Positions 11,101-26,100 of a stretch of DNA of 64,000 nucleotides are shown one piece after another; within the stretch, counting starts at the first letter, position 1; each line of letters opens with the position of its first letter. Origin of the DNA: Nomia melanderi. Its lineage: Eukaryota; Arthropoda; Insecta; Hymenoptera; Halictidae. The position numbers were made by a program, and so were the translations under genes. The notes below the pieces were generated by a model. It was not told where the DNA came from. It searched no databases and saw only the letters and a program-made list of their open reading frames with translations. The stretch is taken from assembly GCF_051020985.1 (NCBI RefSeq), contig NC_134999.1:29979160-30043159 (forward strand). The letters are read 5' to 3'.

Positions 11101-14100
11101 CTTTATACGTAGACTTACAATTGCCAGATCAATTTCTTTAATAATTTCTCAGAACATCTGTTATCTTTTTAATAATTGCAAAAAGAAGAAATCAGGAATA
11201 AGTCATTATGACCCGTCTGATAGTTTTAGTGTTAAAGAGAATTTACAAACGTAAATATTACTCGATTCTTTTCAATTCGAATTGAGTATTCTTCTTTTGT
11301 TATCAATTATACTTCTGAGTAAAGATCGATATAGATATTGCTTAGAACTTTTTTCTTTTTTTTAATAAATTGTTAATGGCAAACTATATGTATCGATATA
11401 CTAGTAGTATCAATTATACTTGAGAAATAAATCATAGAGCAAGGGGTTAATTCGTACAATCAAATAAATTGTAATTAAAATGAAATGGTACTGCCTCAGC
11501 TTTATCAAATTAAATGATGCCAAGAAACGCGTATATTCAGGTGTTATAAATAATCAAAATATAAATTTCTTTTCAAAATAAAATTTACAAGAATTTATTT
11601 CGCGAATATTTAAAATTGGTAAAGTAATTAAAATTAAAATTGATATTAATAAAAAATCACATACACTTAGCATTGTCACGACGGCACGTGTGACATTAAA
11701 AAGATCGAAAAATCCATATATGCGTCCACAGTCCACAGTGATGGCTTCCGACGAACGCATATATGCGCCCACAGCACTCAAAGAGTTAACGATCTAGAAT
11801 TATTTTAAGTTTGCCCATCATTTCACATAAATAAATAAAAACAACGAACAGAAATTAATTAACTTCAAAGGACCGACGTATCATTTAACGCGTCAAATGA
11901 GAATATGATAACGACAACAATGATGGAAGTAATTAAATGGTTTTTGTCACGATATACTCGACGTTCAGCCTAATAAGCAAAAGTGCTTTTCCGTGTATTT
12001 ATATTAATCCACTAAGGCTTAACATCTTTACATGTATTTCATATTTTACATTAACTTTCACAACAATATTAACGATATAAAGAAAAATGCGTACAGTGTG
12101 ATTTCAATTTCAATTTCAAAAGGATCAATGAAGACGTAGACTCCGTATAATAATTAATTAGCAGAACAAAAACGGCAAGGATTACGTTTTATAATCCGGA
12201 TAAACCGGAAATCCAGATTAACGGAGCTCTACTGTACAGATACTACGCATTTCGATGAAATCGCGAAGCGAAGTAAAACACGATAAATCAGAGAATCGAA
12301 ATAATATCCGGTGCAACGGAATCGAGACTTGGACGGACAATTAACCCCTTGCCATACAGTATCGAGTCAGACTCGCGAGAAAGTTTTCAAAAGGAAGTTA
12401 CAAAAATGAAATATCACTCGATTATTTTTTATTCAAATGAAACAGTACTTTTCTATTATTCATTGTTATGTTCTGAAGTAAAGGTGAATGAATGGTACAG
12501 ATTCATTGGGAATTTTTCTTCGTTTTCTGGTAAATTATGAACTCCTCTTATAGTATTGTGTCGGACTCATGAAGGAAATTTTAAATAGAATTTAACAAAC
12601 AAATATTATTCAATTTGCTCGAATACAAATTACATATTTTTCGTGTTGTTGGAATTTTCTCTTAGTTTCAATACATTATTAATAGCAAAGTAGTTAGATA
12701 GATCATTTTCAAAATCATTCATAACTGCGAAATAAGAAAACTATGGTAGATCAGGTGCTAAATAGAAAGTCATCATAATAGTCGCAATTACCAAAGAAAT
12801 GACAGAACAAGGAGTTAAATGAAACTATTTACTTTAAAAATCATTTCAGATATAAAACAGTTGAAAAACATCAATAATTCCAAAATAATAAAACTAAGTG
12901 AAACTATTTATTTTCAAAATCATTTCAGATATAAAATAGTTGGAAAAATCAATAATTCCGAAATAATAAAGCAACGGTGGTTCATGTGTTAAAGACAAAG
13001 TAATCCTAGCAGTCGCGGTTACCAAAGAAATCACAGAGCAAGGGGTTAATCGTATCCAGTGCTAGCGAAGGATTCCCCGATTGTTGGAAATTCGGTTCTT
13101 TCATGTTATCCTCGAGTTTTCCGGTCTGCTTCCCCGCCGCCCCTGTTACCGTCAATTCCCATAGGGTGCACGGACAGAAATGCCCTCCAGAAATCATCCT
13201 AGTCGGTTAATTGAATCACCGACTTTGATGAATATCTGGCCCGACCGGCGCGGCGACGGCGGCAAGGGCATTTTATTTTCTTGCTGCTTCTCATTCCGGC
13301 CATCCACCATGGAAAGAAGCCGGCACCTTGTCGACGCCGGCTTCTTGTATGCTCATTCGGTCGTGTAATTACGAGACCGCCGGTCGGAGACCGCGAAACG
13401 ATCGGTCGAACCGCGTTCTGCACGAATCGCGTTTATCGGTCCTCGAAGCTCTCGCTTCGTTGAAAGGGGAACTGGTAGAAATCGAATCGTTATGCACGGA
13501 AAAATGTCCACGTATGCAGTTGATCGTTCGAGTAAAATCGTCCCTTCGAGTGTTGCGTCGTTATGCGGGAAATTGTATATTTTCTACGTTTTCAACCCCT
13601 CGCCTTGTAATTTCTTTCTGAACCCTTTCAAGTAGGATTTTTTAAAAAAGTTTTTACTCGGTTATTATATTGTACTTTAACCTTTTGCCCTATTTTTTAA
13701 TTATGGTCGATACAACTACTTTATCGTTAATAATTGATTAGTAAAAGAAGATTTATATGCTTATTCTACGTCTATGTTTACTCCAAGGTTAACGATCGAT
13801 AATAGAAAAGTAATATTTAATTTATATTTGAAAACAATAAATGGTACTTAGACTTCTCAAATTCAACTGCAAATTTTCGTCACGAGTTTGATATGATATT
13901 GTGGGTTGAAGGATTAATATATAACGTAGGTTAGCTTGTATGTTATAAAAAGTGTTTGGTTCTGATAAAACGGATTGGAGTATTTTTAAAGTGTACTCGT
14001 AAGACTGGATTTTGATATATATTTTGTATATGTTTATAGAAAATTAAATTGTTGATTCGATATTAGGTACAAAGCAGTGTCAAGTATTTTGAAATGCTTA

Positions 14101-17100
14101 GCGTGAGTTGTAAATGATTTGTTAAAGAAATGTTATTGATGGGAAATGTTGGAATATATAGGTGGTCTTTAAGGGGACAGTCTAACGAGAAAGAAATGGT
14201 ATAGGGGAATACAAGTCGATCGATAGAAGCCGTATAGTCAAGAAATACAGGAAAGACGTGCAGCCGGATACGTATGTTGTATTATAGTACAATAAAAGAA
14301 GATACAATAGTGCTGAATCTATAACAGACGAATTTACTTCAACGAGAATTTTTAATTTAAAATTTTATAATTTTGTAGTATTTCTCAATTTATGATTTTA
14401 CATTTTATAAAATTTATAGTTTATCGTTCTATATTTCATAAAATTTGTAATTTGTCGGTTTATATTTCATAAAATTTATAATATTTCATTTTATATTTCA
14501 CAAAATTTATAATTTGTCGGTTTATATTTCACAAAATTTCAACAAATTTATTTATAATTTTAGAAATTTTAGAAAATTGCATAAAACTCCGCTATGAAAA
14601 ATTCAAACCTTATGAACAAAAAATATAAAGAGCTACTTCATACGACGTCAGTATTAATATTCTCTGTAGATCGATTGAGAGGGTAGAAATGAAGAACATA
14701 AAACACGGTTCCGCATATTTATCAAGTCACAAGCAGAAAACCAGCCCTTTGATGTACGAAATAATTATGATTATGTCTCGTGAAAGGATTTATTAAGCTG
14801 TTTAAATTACATTTCGCCGATTGTATTATTGCAAGTCTTATATTTCTGTCCTTCACCCGTTGCGAACTTCCTTCTATACTCTCTTTTCCCATGTTTGCAA
14901 TCATAAAAATAATAGGATCTATCGAATCCTCGGTCTGGATGCAATTGTCCAGGGTAATATCGCGAATTACTAAAATTTCCTGAAGCGGAAAACGTGAAGA
15001 ATTGGTCTGATCATGATGCTTCGATGTTTTCTTCCGTTTGTTTCCGTTATCTTCGTCAGACTTACCTAGACTCGCTACAGCACTATCGATTTCAACAGTG
15101 AACTTGTACAAACTATTCTCTTTTATAGAATATAGATTATTTACTGTTTTGCAAAGTTAGTAAAGAACTTTCGAACAAATTATTTAGGAGAAGAATAGAC
15201 TAAGTTATAAATAAAATGTTTTTAAAGTGCCAAATGATTTTACAACGATATCCCATTAAATAGAACCATACGATTAGCTTTAAACAGTGCATATAAATTG
15301 TATAATTGAATTTTATATTTAAGTCATATCACATATTGGACAAAATTTAACTTGAGCCCTTCAGATTGATGAAATTTGAAAGATTGAAGTAGATTAAGTA
15401 GTTCAGGTAATGTTCTAAAAAGTGAAAAGCTTCAAATGTATAATTCAATTATTTAAATAACAAAATATTGATACATAGCTTTCTTCTTTCCTACTATTTA
15501 ACTAAATAATTCATATTTTCTCGCAAAGAATTTACAAAAGTTTAAAAGATTCTCGTAAAATAAAAATATTACAAATTCTAAAAAACACAAAGGTAGCTCA
15601 CGAATTAATATTAAAACTTCTTATTAAATAGTTATAATTTTCTATCAAAAATAATACCGCTTCATTTCCTCTCGTGAAATAACGTTCCATAAATGTAAAG
15701 ATCTTTTTATGAATCAACCCCTGGACTCCATAGACCAGCAGAGACCTTACTTACAAGGGTAGCTTTTCAACCAGCACTCGCCGATTTTGATGAAACTTAT
15801 ATGAGACACAGTTCTCAAGAAAATATTTGTCACGTATTTTTCCTTATCAGCCAACATTCACTTCAAAGGGGTGAAAACATCCCTCAAAGTTCAGGATTAA
15901 AAGTATATTTTTACGACGTCTCTGAAACTATATAAAAGAAATCTAAACCGTTCGTTTCAAGACGAACAATTTAAAACAAAAATTTCGTCTACACCTCTAC
16001 TTTCAGAGATGCAAAAAATTTCAATCCTGAACTTCTGTCTTCAACCCCTCAAAATGAATGTTAACCGATAAGGAAAAATACGCGTGAGATATTTTCTTGA
16101 CAACTATGTTTCGCATAAGTTTCATTAAAATCGGCGCGTGCCGGTTGAAGAGGTTCCCTTGTTAGTCGGACAACACCGGTGCAATAACAGCGAAAAGAAA
16201 GGCAATAAAGAATGCAAGAAAGAAAGGATGAAGTCGGGAGTTACAGTCCCATTGTACGGACTCAATGAAACATCTTCGAGTTTCTTCCGCAGTCGGTGGC
16301 GGGGGTTGGCCGAGCACGCCTCGAGAAATTATGAAAAGAAAATTAATTTGCGAAATGAGATCATCGCCATAAAAATGAGCCGCCGGGATGAAATTGCCCG
16401 AGGAACGTGCTGAAATAATGGGATCCACTCGGGGGGCTCCTGGAACAGAAGAATGCCTAAGGTGTTTTCGTCGCAGACGTAATGGCATTGTGCTCAAAGC
16501 TCCGCGCTATCTTGTTTGAGATCCCCGGGAAGCTGGACAACGCTTTCAAACTGTCGCGACTCTATTTCCATTTGTAAAATAGAGCTCCCCAGGAAATGGC
16601 CGTTCTACTTATTTCCAGGGTAACTTCAATATTTGCGCAAGCAAGGGGCCATTGGCTGGTTGCTACACGGCTAGGCTCATTCCGAAGAAAAACGCGTTAC
16701 CCGCGCGACGTACGAAGGGATATGAAATGTGGCCGGCGCATGGAAATCAGGCAAAAGGCCGTTATTACCGTTGCTGACTTGATTAACCCATTTTCATCGT
16801 AAGGAAGTTTGAAAAAGAAGGCACTTATCGCGAATTTTTGTTTGTAACACGTTGAATGCTACATGATTTCATACAGCGTAATATACAAAATGGAGGAAAT
16901 AGAATATTTAACGGACCAATGCCGCGTATATGGCGGCAGAAATCATTTTATTATTTTCATCACTGTTATTGTCGTAATATTTACAATCGACACGTTAAGT
17001 ATTGTACCAGCTCACTTCTCTGAATTTGTTTTAGTTTATTTATGTTATTTTTTGGTGTTACGTAAACTTGAAGTACTTCTGGTCCGTTAAGGGTTAAATT

Positions 17101-20100
17101 GATCGAATTGCATTGTTATTATTGCACGTTCATCTAGCTGAATGTCACTGTATTATATTATTTATAATATAGAAATGTTTTCACACAATCATCGTTTAAT
17201 TGAGTGAACTATAATAATTCGATTTGGTTGGGAGTCAACAGTGACCCTTGTGGCATTCAACGTGCTGATTTTATATAAGTAGGAAAATTACAACAATTAA
17301 AAAGAAGTACTATTAAATACAATTATTACTTTCATTTCTGATAATGTCTTCCATTTTTATTTTCTAGCTAAGGGAAAATATAACGTCACATTCAGTTCTC
17401 TTGCGATAATGACCAACGAAATATATAAATATACGTTAATGATGCAAATGGGTTAAACATGTGACTCTGAATGTGAGCATTAGTGAAGTCATAAGTCGAG
17501 AAAAATTAAATTAATATAGCAAATAATTTATTTATAATGATCCACTTGAATTATGTATCGTTTGTACTAGTGCAGAGGTTATGGTTTGATGAAACACCGG
17601 AATTATTTATTAAGTAAACACGAAAACAAAGAGTTCTCGTGAATGAAACCAAACTTGGATGACGTGCTGATTCGTCATTCTGAGTTAAAAGGTTAACACC
17701 TTGCCCTGTAACATCGTGACTCGTGGTGGGCATTTTGAAGTGAATTTGAATAATCTGAATATTATTTAGTTGTTCTTTAAATAGAAAGTAAATATTACTT
17801 TCCTATTAGCAATTGTTTAAAGTAAACGTAGACATAGAATTAGTATAAAATTCTTTTCTTTTTCTAATGAAGTATCAATGATAAAACAGTTTTGTCAAGA
17901 ACTCTTGTAAAAGGAGTTCTTTTATAATGTTTTTATTATCTCCTTTGTTAGTTACATTTTATCGATAAAAGAGATTATAGAAGAAGGGGTTAACATACTC
18001 TAAAATCTTTTGTACTTTATGATTAATAATTTACTAGAAAAACAAATTCCGTGTCTACAATTACTTTAAAGCATAACAATTGATAACTGGTAAACAATAC
18101 TTAATTTAAACTGAAAGGAACTGAATCAGATTTGTATTTATTACATTTTTTTTTATTAAATCTTCACTACATGTTCCATACGATATTATAAGGCAAGGGG
18201 TTAAAGTGTCTCCCCGTGAAATTACCTGTCGACAGCGTACAGGTATGTAATTATACCTGTCGCACGTAACCGTGGAGCATTCTTTCAACGGAAACAAGAG
18301 ATTTCATTCGCTCACTGTGCTCTGGAGGTTGGAAAAATAGCCTGTTATTCTTTCCCGACGTTTTATTGTCTTCTTGATATCAGGTTAGAGGTTAAGAGGG
18401 CACGAGCGTTTAAGACTTTACAAAATTGTCCACGTATTTTTAGTAATAAATTATAAATAAATTTGTTATTAATACACATTCAGCTTCAATACCACTAAAA
18501 CTAAAATTGTTACACTTAAAAATCTTTGTTTTATATTTAATTCGTAAATTTCAGTTATATCCTGCTTATAAAGTATATGAATTTTTTAAATAATATATTA
18601 ACCCTTTGACCCTCGTACGTCATGCTGGAGATGACAGTACAAATTTGTTATACTATATTTGTAGCACTTTAAAAAGCACCACGCTTTAATAGATTACAAA
18701 AATGAATTCTTATAACAATAATAATAAATAAAATAAATTTAAAACGTTCAATTCTACCACTGCAAATTACTTTAATTCGTTTCCCAGAAAACAAGTACAA
18801 GTGTACCCAACAACATAGAAAATAATTCGGGTGCAAAGGGTTATATCCAAGTTTTCAATAACTTTTATATATTTCGACATTATCCCTTCACGTTCTATTG
18901 CTTTGTAGCTACAATCCGCGGCCAGGTATCTCATAAAAATATTTTCCAGCAAAAATTACCATGTACTATACGCAGTACACGCGGCACTGAACGCGTTAAC
19001 CGATAAACAAAAATTGATTTTCAATCCAGGACTTCTTACCGGACATTCAGCCCGGCTCTGTCCTATTGATCGTCTGTCGCTAATCCTTGCAAGATCCATC
19101 ATGCCAAAGAGTAAAGATTTATGTCTGGATCATACCTTCGGAGAAAGAGAGTGAAACGTAGCTGGCTCCGTTCGCGCGGCGGGGGATGGAAAAGAAACGC
19201 GGCGGACAGGAAAGTCGAACACGTAAAATTATGTTGCTTAAGATGTTGCAATCCATCCTCTCGCGGTGATCTCATCCGCGGCGGACCGCACGCGTATTCA
19301 GAGAAGTTTATCTTCATTTCGCGAAGCAAAACGCGTGCCGTGTCCCTTTTCCTGTTTCTCTCGTTCGCTCGTTTTCTTGCTACCTTCTCCTACCCCTCTT
19401 TCCCTTTTCTCTCTGTTGCTCTTGGCATCTCTGCGTCTCTCTTACTCACTCCATGTTTCGTTGTCAACGGACTCGCGACTGAACAAGAAGAAAGGGACAT
19501 TCATTTCGTCTCTTTTGACGGCGATGAGACGCAAACACCGACCGTATCTTTCTCTCCCCGCCCTTTCTCTATTTGCACGACTTTGAATCTCGCAGCAGAT
19601 AACTAACGTGTGGACCTGCAGCCTCCTTCTGCCAGCCCGAGTCTTTGCCTTGAGCTCGCGCGGCCATCAAATGGTAACACGCGAATGTTTCTTCAATTTT
19701 TTTTTTTCGGCATCAACTTTCACCCGACGAACGTTTGGGACCATCTTGAGTCACCGGGGAATATCGATGCTCGATAGTGGAACTACTGCGTCCGTCAAAA
19801 TGGCGGGTTTCGGTGTTCTTGTTTCACGGTTATTGATGCGTTGGAAGTGTTTATGCGCGAAATTGAGTTGAAAAATATATAGTTTCAGTAGAATGTTGTA
19901 GTAGATGACTGAAGGAATCGAAAGGAAATGCATTGTTACAATGTTTGGAAAGATTGTAGATTAACCCCAATAAATGCTCGGTAGTTCGAGTGTTAATACG
20001 CTGACTACCATGAGAATTTCTAGCGTTTTGAATAGTAATACTTATTCTTTAATAACAAAGACAAACGATATTGAAAATGATTATTAATGGTTTAGTATCA

Positions 20101-23100
20101 CAGTAGTCATATTACACTATGATCTAGCTACTTATGTCACTAAATATTTTTATTTAAAATAGTTTTATTTTTTATGACGTAATGTGCTTCTCGGAACAAC
20201 CAAGCTTTTATTTCTCATATATTTCTGTATCAATATATTGTTATTATATATTTATTATCATATTTATTATTATATTATTATTCTATCCGTGTTATTTTAT
20301 CATTATATTATCAATATTTATCATATTATATTTATTAGTATGTCATTATATTAATATTGTATAATATATTATATATATTTTGTATATTTGTAATTTCGAA
20401 GATATTCGAGTGGGTCAGTTTAAATGAGTCACCCTGTATGTATATGTTCTCTATACTAAAAGAATTACTTTTCACATTTATGTGGCTTGAATGAAACAAT
20501 GAAATTATGCTTATTTATTATACAACATTCTACACGAGCTGCAGACGAAGAGATTATTATGCAAATTATGTTTTATTAAACGATTAAAAATAATGAGTCC
20601 TACGAGACATCTCTGTAGCATTTCTGAAGATACAGTATTCGCGTATTTAATTTCAGCTAGGAATGATTCTTAAATCCGTAACGAATCATTTCGTACGAAC
20701 CGTATATTTAACTAAAATTGTTCATAATGAAGCTTGCTCCGGCACGACACTCGTGAACTACACAAGCGGAAACGGACGAAAACATTCCGCGGTGATTTCT
20801 CGCTTCGCGGTGTTTTCATGGCCGGTAAAGTGCTCTCGCGACCTCTTGATTTCCGGCTGTGAAATTAAAATAAAGATACGCTCTCGCAATTCCCGTCCGA
20901 ACCACCCTTCAATGTTCGTATTAAAAGATAAAAATATTTTTCCCACATTAATCCGTAATTCTCGACGTAATATCCGTCGAGTTACGTCGAGCGTAAATTC
21001 GTTACCTTTGTGTTAGATATATTTTTACATCTATGCGTTTGTGCGTTAATATTTATTTTTTATTCATTAACGACTTGGTTTTGTTCCATATTTCATTTCA
21101 TTTTGTGTATCGAAGAATTCCTTTTTGCACTGTTCGACGATAATTAATCATTGTGATATTCAAGAATGATTTATGTTTACTGTTTATGAAGTAAATGATC
21201 TTTATTATTTTTTCCGATTGATATCAATACAAACTTTTTATCACTTACATTTTCAGTAATGAAAATGTGTGAAAGAAATATACATAGATAATTTTTTTAA
21301 ATATTCATATGAATTATTTCATCATTTTAATGTTTTATGATTATTAATGTAATAATTCTATTTATTTATATGCGTTAATTTCGATTATATAAAAGTTTGA
21401 GCGTTTCTTCGTATCTATTTCGTAAAACAAATGAGTGATTAAATATTTTTAAATAATAATGTAGAAATTCAAAAATAAAAGTTATATTTACCACGCCATT
21501 TTCATAAAGGAACTACAATGCACCGCCATATAGCTGTTTTGAAGATGCTTGTTACCATTTTACACGCCTTCTCGAAACTTTACCTTAACTTCACCTTAAA
21601 CAGCTCTTTACCTTACCTCTTTGAAAGCAGTTTAGCTTTACTTTAACATTGAATACTCGACAAACTCCATGGAATATCCATAAGTATAAAATTCTTTCTT
21701 TAAGAATAAAAAGTTCACACAAACCAGACCTTTTATAATTCTAGTTTCCTCGACATTCTTTTGTTGAATCTGAATTCATTGCATTTAGTACACCGGCCAT
21801 TGAAAGTATTCAAAATATGGAGAAAATTATTAACTTAATAAAATTATTCTACTTCTGGTGTATATTGTTCGATTTCAATAAAATTTATACACATAATTCA
21901 GATCTGTATCTTATGCACCCAGACAAAAATGTTAAAATATCTATCATCTTCAATTTTCTGTATTCATTTCCATTGTACTTATCTTAACTCCTCCTATAAC
22001 ATCCAGTAAGTGCAAATTTGCAATTGAATTCGATAAATCCCAATGATATTTGTTTATTTTTCACATAAATAAAATATTACTTGTCTATTATTAATCTATA
22101 ATCTCTAGAGTAAACGACATAGAAACAGCATCAAATTCTTTTACTTTTATTAACCCTTTCCTACACAATATCGAGTCAGACTCATATAAAGTTCTCTCAA
22201 ACTCAAATACCACTCAATTATCTGCAGTTCAGATTAAATGCTATTTTAGTAAATTATTAACGACAAAGTTACCGCAGCGAGCTAGTTACAAAAGAGATCA
22301 TAAGATAATAAATTAAACTATCAACGATAAAATAGTTTCATCAATCACAGTTGTAAAGGAAAACACAAAACAAGGGGTTCATACTTCCACAAACCAGTGC
22401 GCCATCTTAACCCTTTGAGGACGAATGTCGTCATTTTACTGATATCAAGCTTTCATATTTCGAGTACGAAATTGTGAACAAACAATTGATTTCTTCAAGT
22501 AACATGAGATCAGTGATTAGTTTTCTTTTCCTCTGGAATTTGAGACTTCGATGTACAATGTAATTCCCCTCGCGAAATATTTTCAATACTTCAAGAAATC
22601 CTCGTCCGCAAAGGGCCAAACATCACCTAACACCCAATTCAATATACCTATCACCTCTCCAATCACCAAACAATTCTCCCATCCACATTCCCATTCACTC
22701 CACCCTCGCACCCAAGAAATAAACTAGTCCCCTCAACCCCCAAAACCCTCCCCAACATTATCACAAAATTATTCCAATCGTTTTACCCAGTACTCGCGAT
22801 GAAACTTTAATACCCTTTTGTCCATGGCTCAAAGCGAATGGCACGATAAAATAACACGTTTATCGGGGCACGGTAGGGGTGGCGACGAAAGGGTGGCTCG
22901 GAACTGGACGCGAAAAACTCGCGGCCTCCTTCCAGCGTTCGCTCGAAAATTTCCGATGGAACGGTCGACGCCGTTTATTGCGCGTTCGCCAGAAAGACGG
23001 CGAGAAAGAAATTATTACGAAGCGTAATTCCAACGCGGCTTCGGGCGGCGTGGGTGCATAATGTAGCACTCACCATGCAATTTTGTTTAGACTCTCTCGG

Positions 23101-26100
23101 AAATAAGCGTGCCCGAGAGTTAGGCGTTGCCTCGTGAAATATCTGCCGTCTTTTTTTCCCCTCCACCCCCCCCCCCTCCCTTTCTTGTCTCGTGCGCCGG
23201 GACACGAAATAAAAGCGCCATTATCGCGATCAAAATGAACACGCTGACGTCACGTCGGGTATAACGCGGTCTCGCTCTTCCTCTCTTTCTCGCGCGGCTT
23301 CGATAGGGGATTCTGATTCTCGCTACGTAAAACCTTATCGGGCATTATGGCTCCGCGGGTCCTCGTAAACGCGAGTGTTCTCGGTAACGCGGCTCGCTCG
23401 TGAAAAAAAAAGAAAGAAAAAGAAATAAACAACCGAGTGCGTGTAACGACCGTCGTGCAACGACCTCACGTTTCGATGAATGCACGGGGAAGCCCCGGAA
23501 AAGCGTAATTTAGATTGAGATTTCCCTTCGTTAGCGCATGCGCTGGGAAAGCAAATACCTTTACACCCCGAGGAACAGACTATTTCCTTCTGTTTTTTTT
23601 TGGTCTTCCTTCTTTTTCTTTTTTTTTGACTTGTGCTGTTATTTCCTTCGAGTCGCTTGCTTCTGAGCGAGGCTGTTTGCGATCGGTAGTGATGGGATCG
23701 AGTGTATGGCTAATAAGACGTTAATCGTTTAGATTCGAACCCTTTATTAGTGGTTTGGAAGAAAACGTGTTTACGTATTATATGGGCTGTCTGTGATTTT
23801 AAGAGAGAACGGTATTGATGGTAATAGTAATAATAATGGTAATGATAATGATGAGATGATAATGGTGGTGATAATAATAATAATACATGATGACCATCGC
23901 GACCTTCATTTAGGAAACAAGGGTGGCCCGGATAATACGTAACTGTCGAAAAAAGATGTAGTTTTAATCTTTTCAGTCCCGGATACACATTTTTAGAAAA
24001 AGTATATTTGTTTTTACAGTATATGTTAACTAACGTATCGTTTTTAACGAAAATAAACATTTTCGTAAAAATGATATTCTAACGATCAGAAAATAGGTGG
24101 TGATTACTACATTGTTTATTAATACTTTCTTATTTATTTCATTACCACACCGATATTTAAATAACAGACATATATGTTTGTTTAACTCCTCATAAAAATT
24201 CATGCAATAGAGGGTTAGTAATAGTATTCTAACCTTATGCCAAATTAGAATTTGACAACTGTTATTCTAACTGTTACAAAAATTTATTCATACTTTTTTA
24301 TTTATTTCATTACCACGTCGATGTATAAGTTATTTCCGCTATTATTAAAAGTAAGAAAAAATTGATTAAATAGAATTACATGGTTTCAACACTAGAACTA
24401 CCGAGCATATAATATAATTGATACGTAACCCCTACAAAATTGTAACAATAGATTATTTTCAGTTCCTTGAGGCATTCATTATAGTATTCAAGTGAAACTA
24501 TTCATTTTCAAAATTATTTCGAATGTTCAACGCTTTTGTGATATCAATAATTGCGACACAAGAGAATCGAAACTAGTCAGTTTGACTGGCACGGTAGTTC
24601 TATTGTTAAGGTGTGCATGTGATGGCGATAAACAATATCCTATTTAAATATCGTATGTAGTTAATTTTTCCTCGCTTCGAATAATAGGGGAAATAATTTA
24701 GGTGCTCGAGTTAAAATGTTCACCCTGTACAGTTTTGTGACTCCTCATAAATATTCATGTGATAGAGGGTTATTAATAGTATTCGAACCTTATGATATGA
24801 ACTTTGGTTATTGGATTTCACTCGGATTTGTAAGTGCATATTGAACTTGATCCCATCGCCAGTGGCCAGTGTGTGCTTCGTCCATGCTCGTGCTTCGTCA
24901 ACCTTGTAATTGCCTGAACGAGCGAGATGGAACGAGACAGACGCGAGCCATCAGCTGATGAAACGATCGTAATAACGCGTCCACTGTTATTTTATAATCG
25001 GATTATGAAGTCCCGTATAATGCGAGATTAGAGAGGGGACACTGTAATATATTTTATATTGTGCGTGGTTTTGTTTGGAGTAATCAAGTGTCACGCGATC
25101 GTACGTTCGGCTTTGGAATCGTTCGTTTTTCTTGTTTTCCTGAGATTAACCCTTTAAGTGTCTGTGTCGAGTGTCCGTTGAAAAATGGAGATTTCTTGGA
25201 TTACGACGGGAACACTCGTTGCGGAGAAGAAAAATCTGATTTGGATGTTTAAAGTGAAATTTACGAGAAACGAGAAAGATATTTGTAATTTTCATGCTGG
25301 TCATTTTTATGCCGATCGATTTTTATCGATTAGGATATATCATTATGTCCCATAAAAAGAAATTAAATTTCTAATTTATAATTTCTCTTTTCCAGAGATT
25401 TGATTATTTAATATAAAAATATTTCAAATTCGAAATATTGATTACTCAATTAATATATTTTACTTAATCAATCACATTTTAATTTCTATAAATAATATTA
25501 ATAAATGTTTATCTATAATATAAATTTTCCATAAATAAATGAAGTATTTAAAAATTTTAAAAGAGAAATATTTTCTATGTTCATTAGCAGACGTTGATAA
25601 CTCTATTTTCATTACTTATCACTTCACGTTTATTAGTCATCTAACGAATCAAATTTCGTTGTTAGCGATCGAGAAATGAAATGTCTATATCCCAATTAAA
25701 AAGTCACATTACTCAATTCAATTCCATCTCATCAGAATTTTCCTAAATTTATAACGTTCGATGAATACAAATATGTTCACGCACATAACTCATGTATAAG
25801 ACTCTAATTAAATGTAACGCAGATAATTACCAGTGCACACAATAAATAGAATAAAATTTGTCTCTAGACTCCGCGTTGACATCGCTGGGAACGCTATTAA
25901 TTTCAGTTTTATACGAGACATAATACGCTCCGTAGAGTCGATGCACAGTTTATTACTAGCATAGTGTAAAGTGATTTCATTATTTGATAAGCTTTTTTTG
26001 TTTCGTTATTTAATAATGGCATTATGCACCACGTGGAAGAACGTAATTTACGCGACCGTGAAATTCCCGTGGCCAGTCCCCGAGGAGCTCTCCCCCCCGG

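Noticed and set aside
19121..19606. 161-codon + open frame
   Set aside because: The middle is a CT-rich tract giving leucine/serine runs; overlapping frames are equally open and no domain or splice signal supports it.
23725..23760. GGGTTCGAATC on the minus strand, like a tRNA T-loop
   Set aside because: No matching A-box, anticodon stem or acceptor stem could be placed around it.
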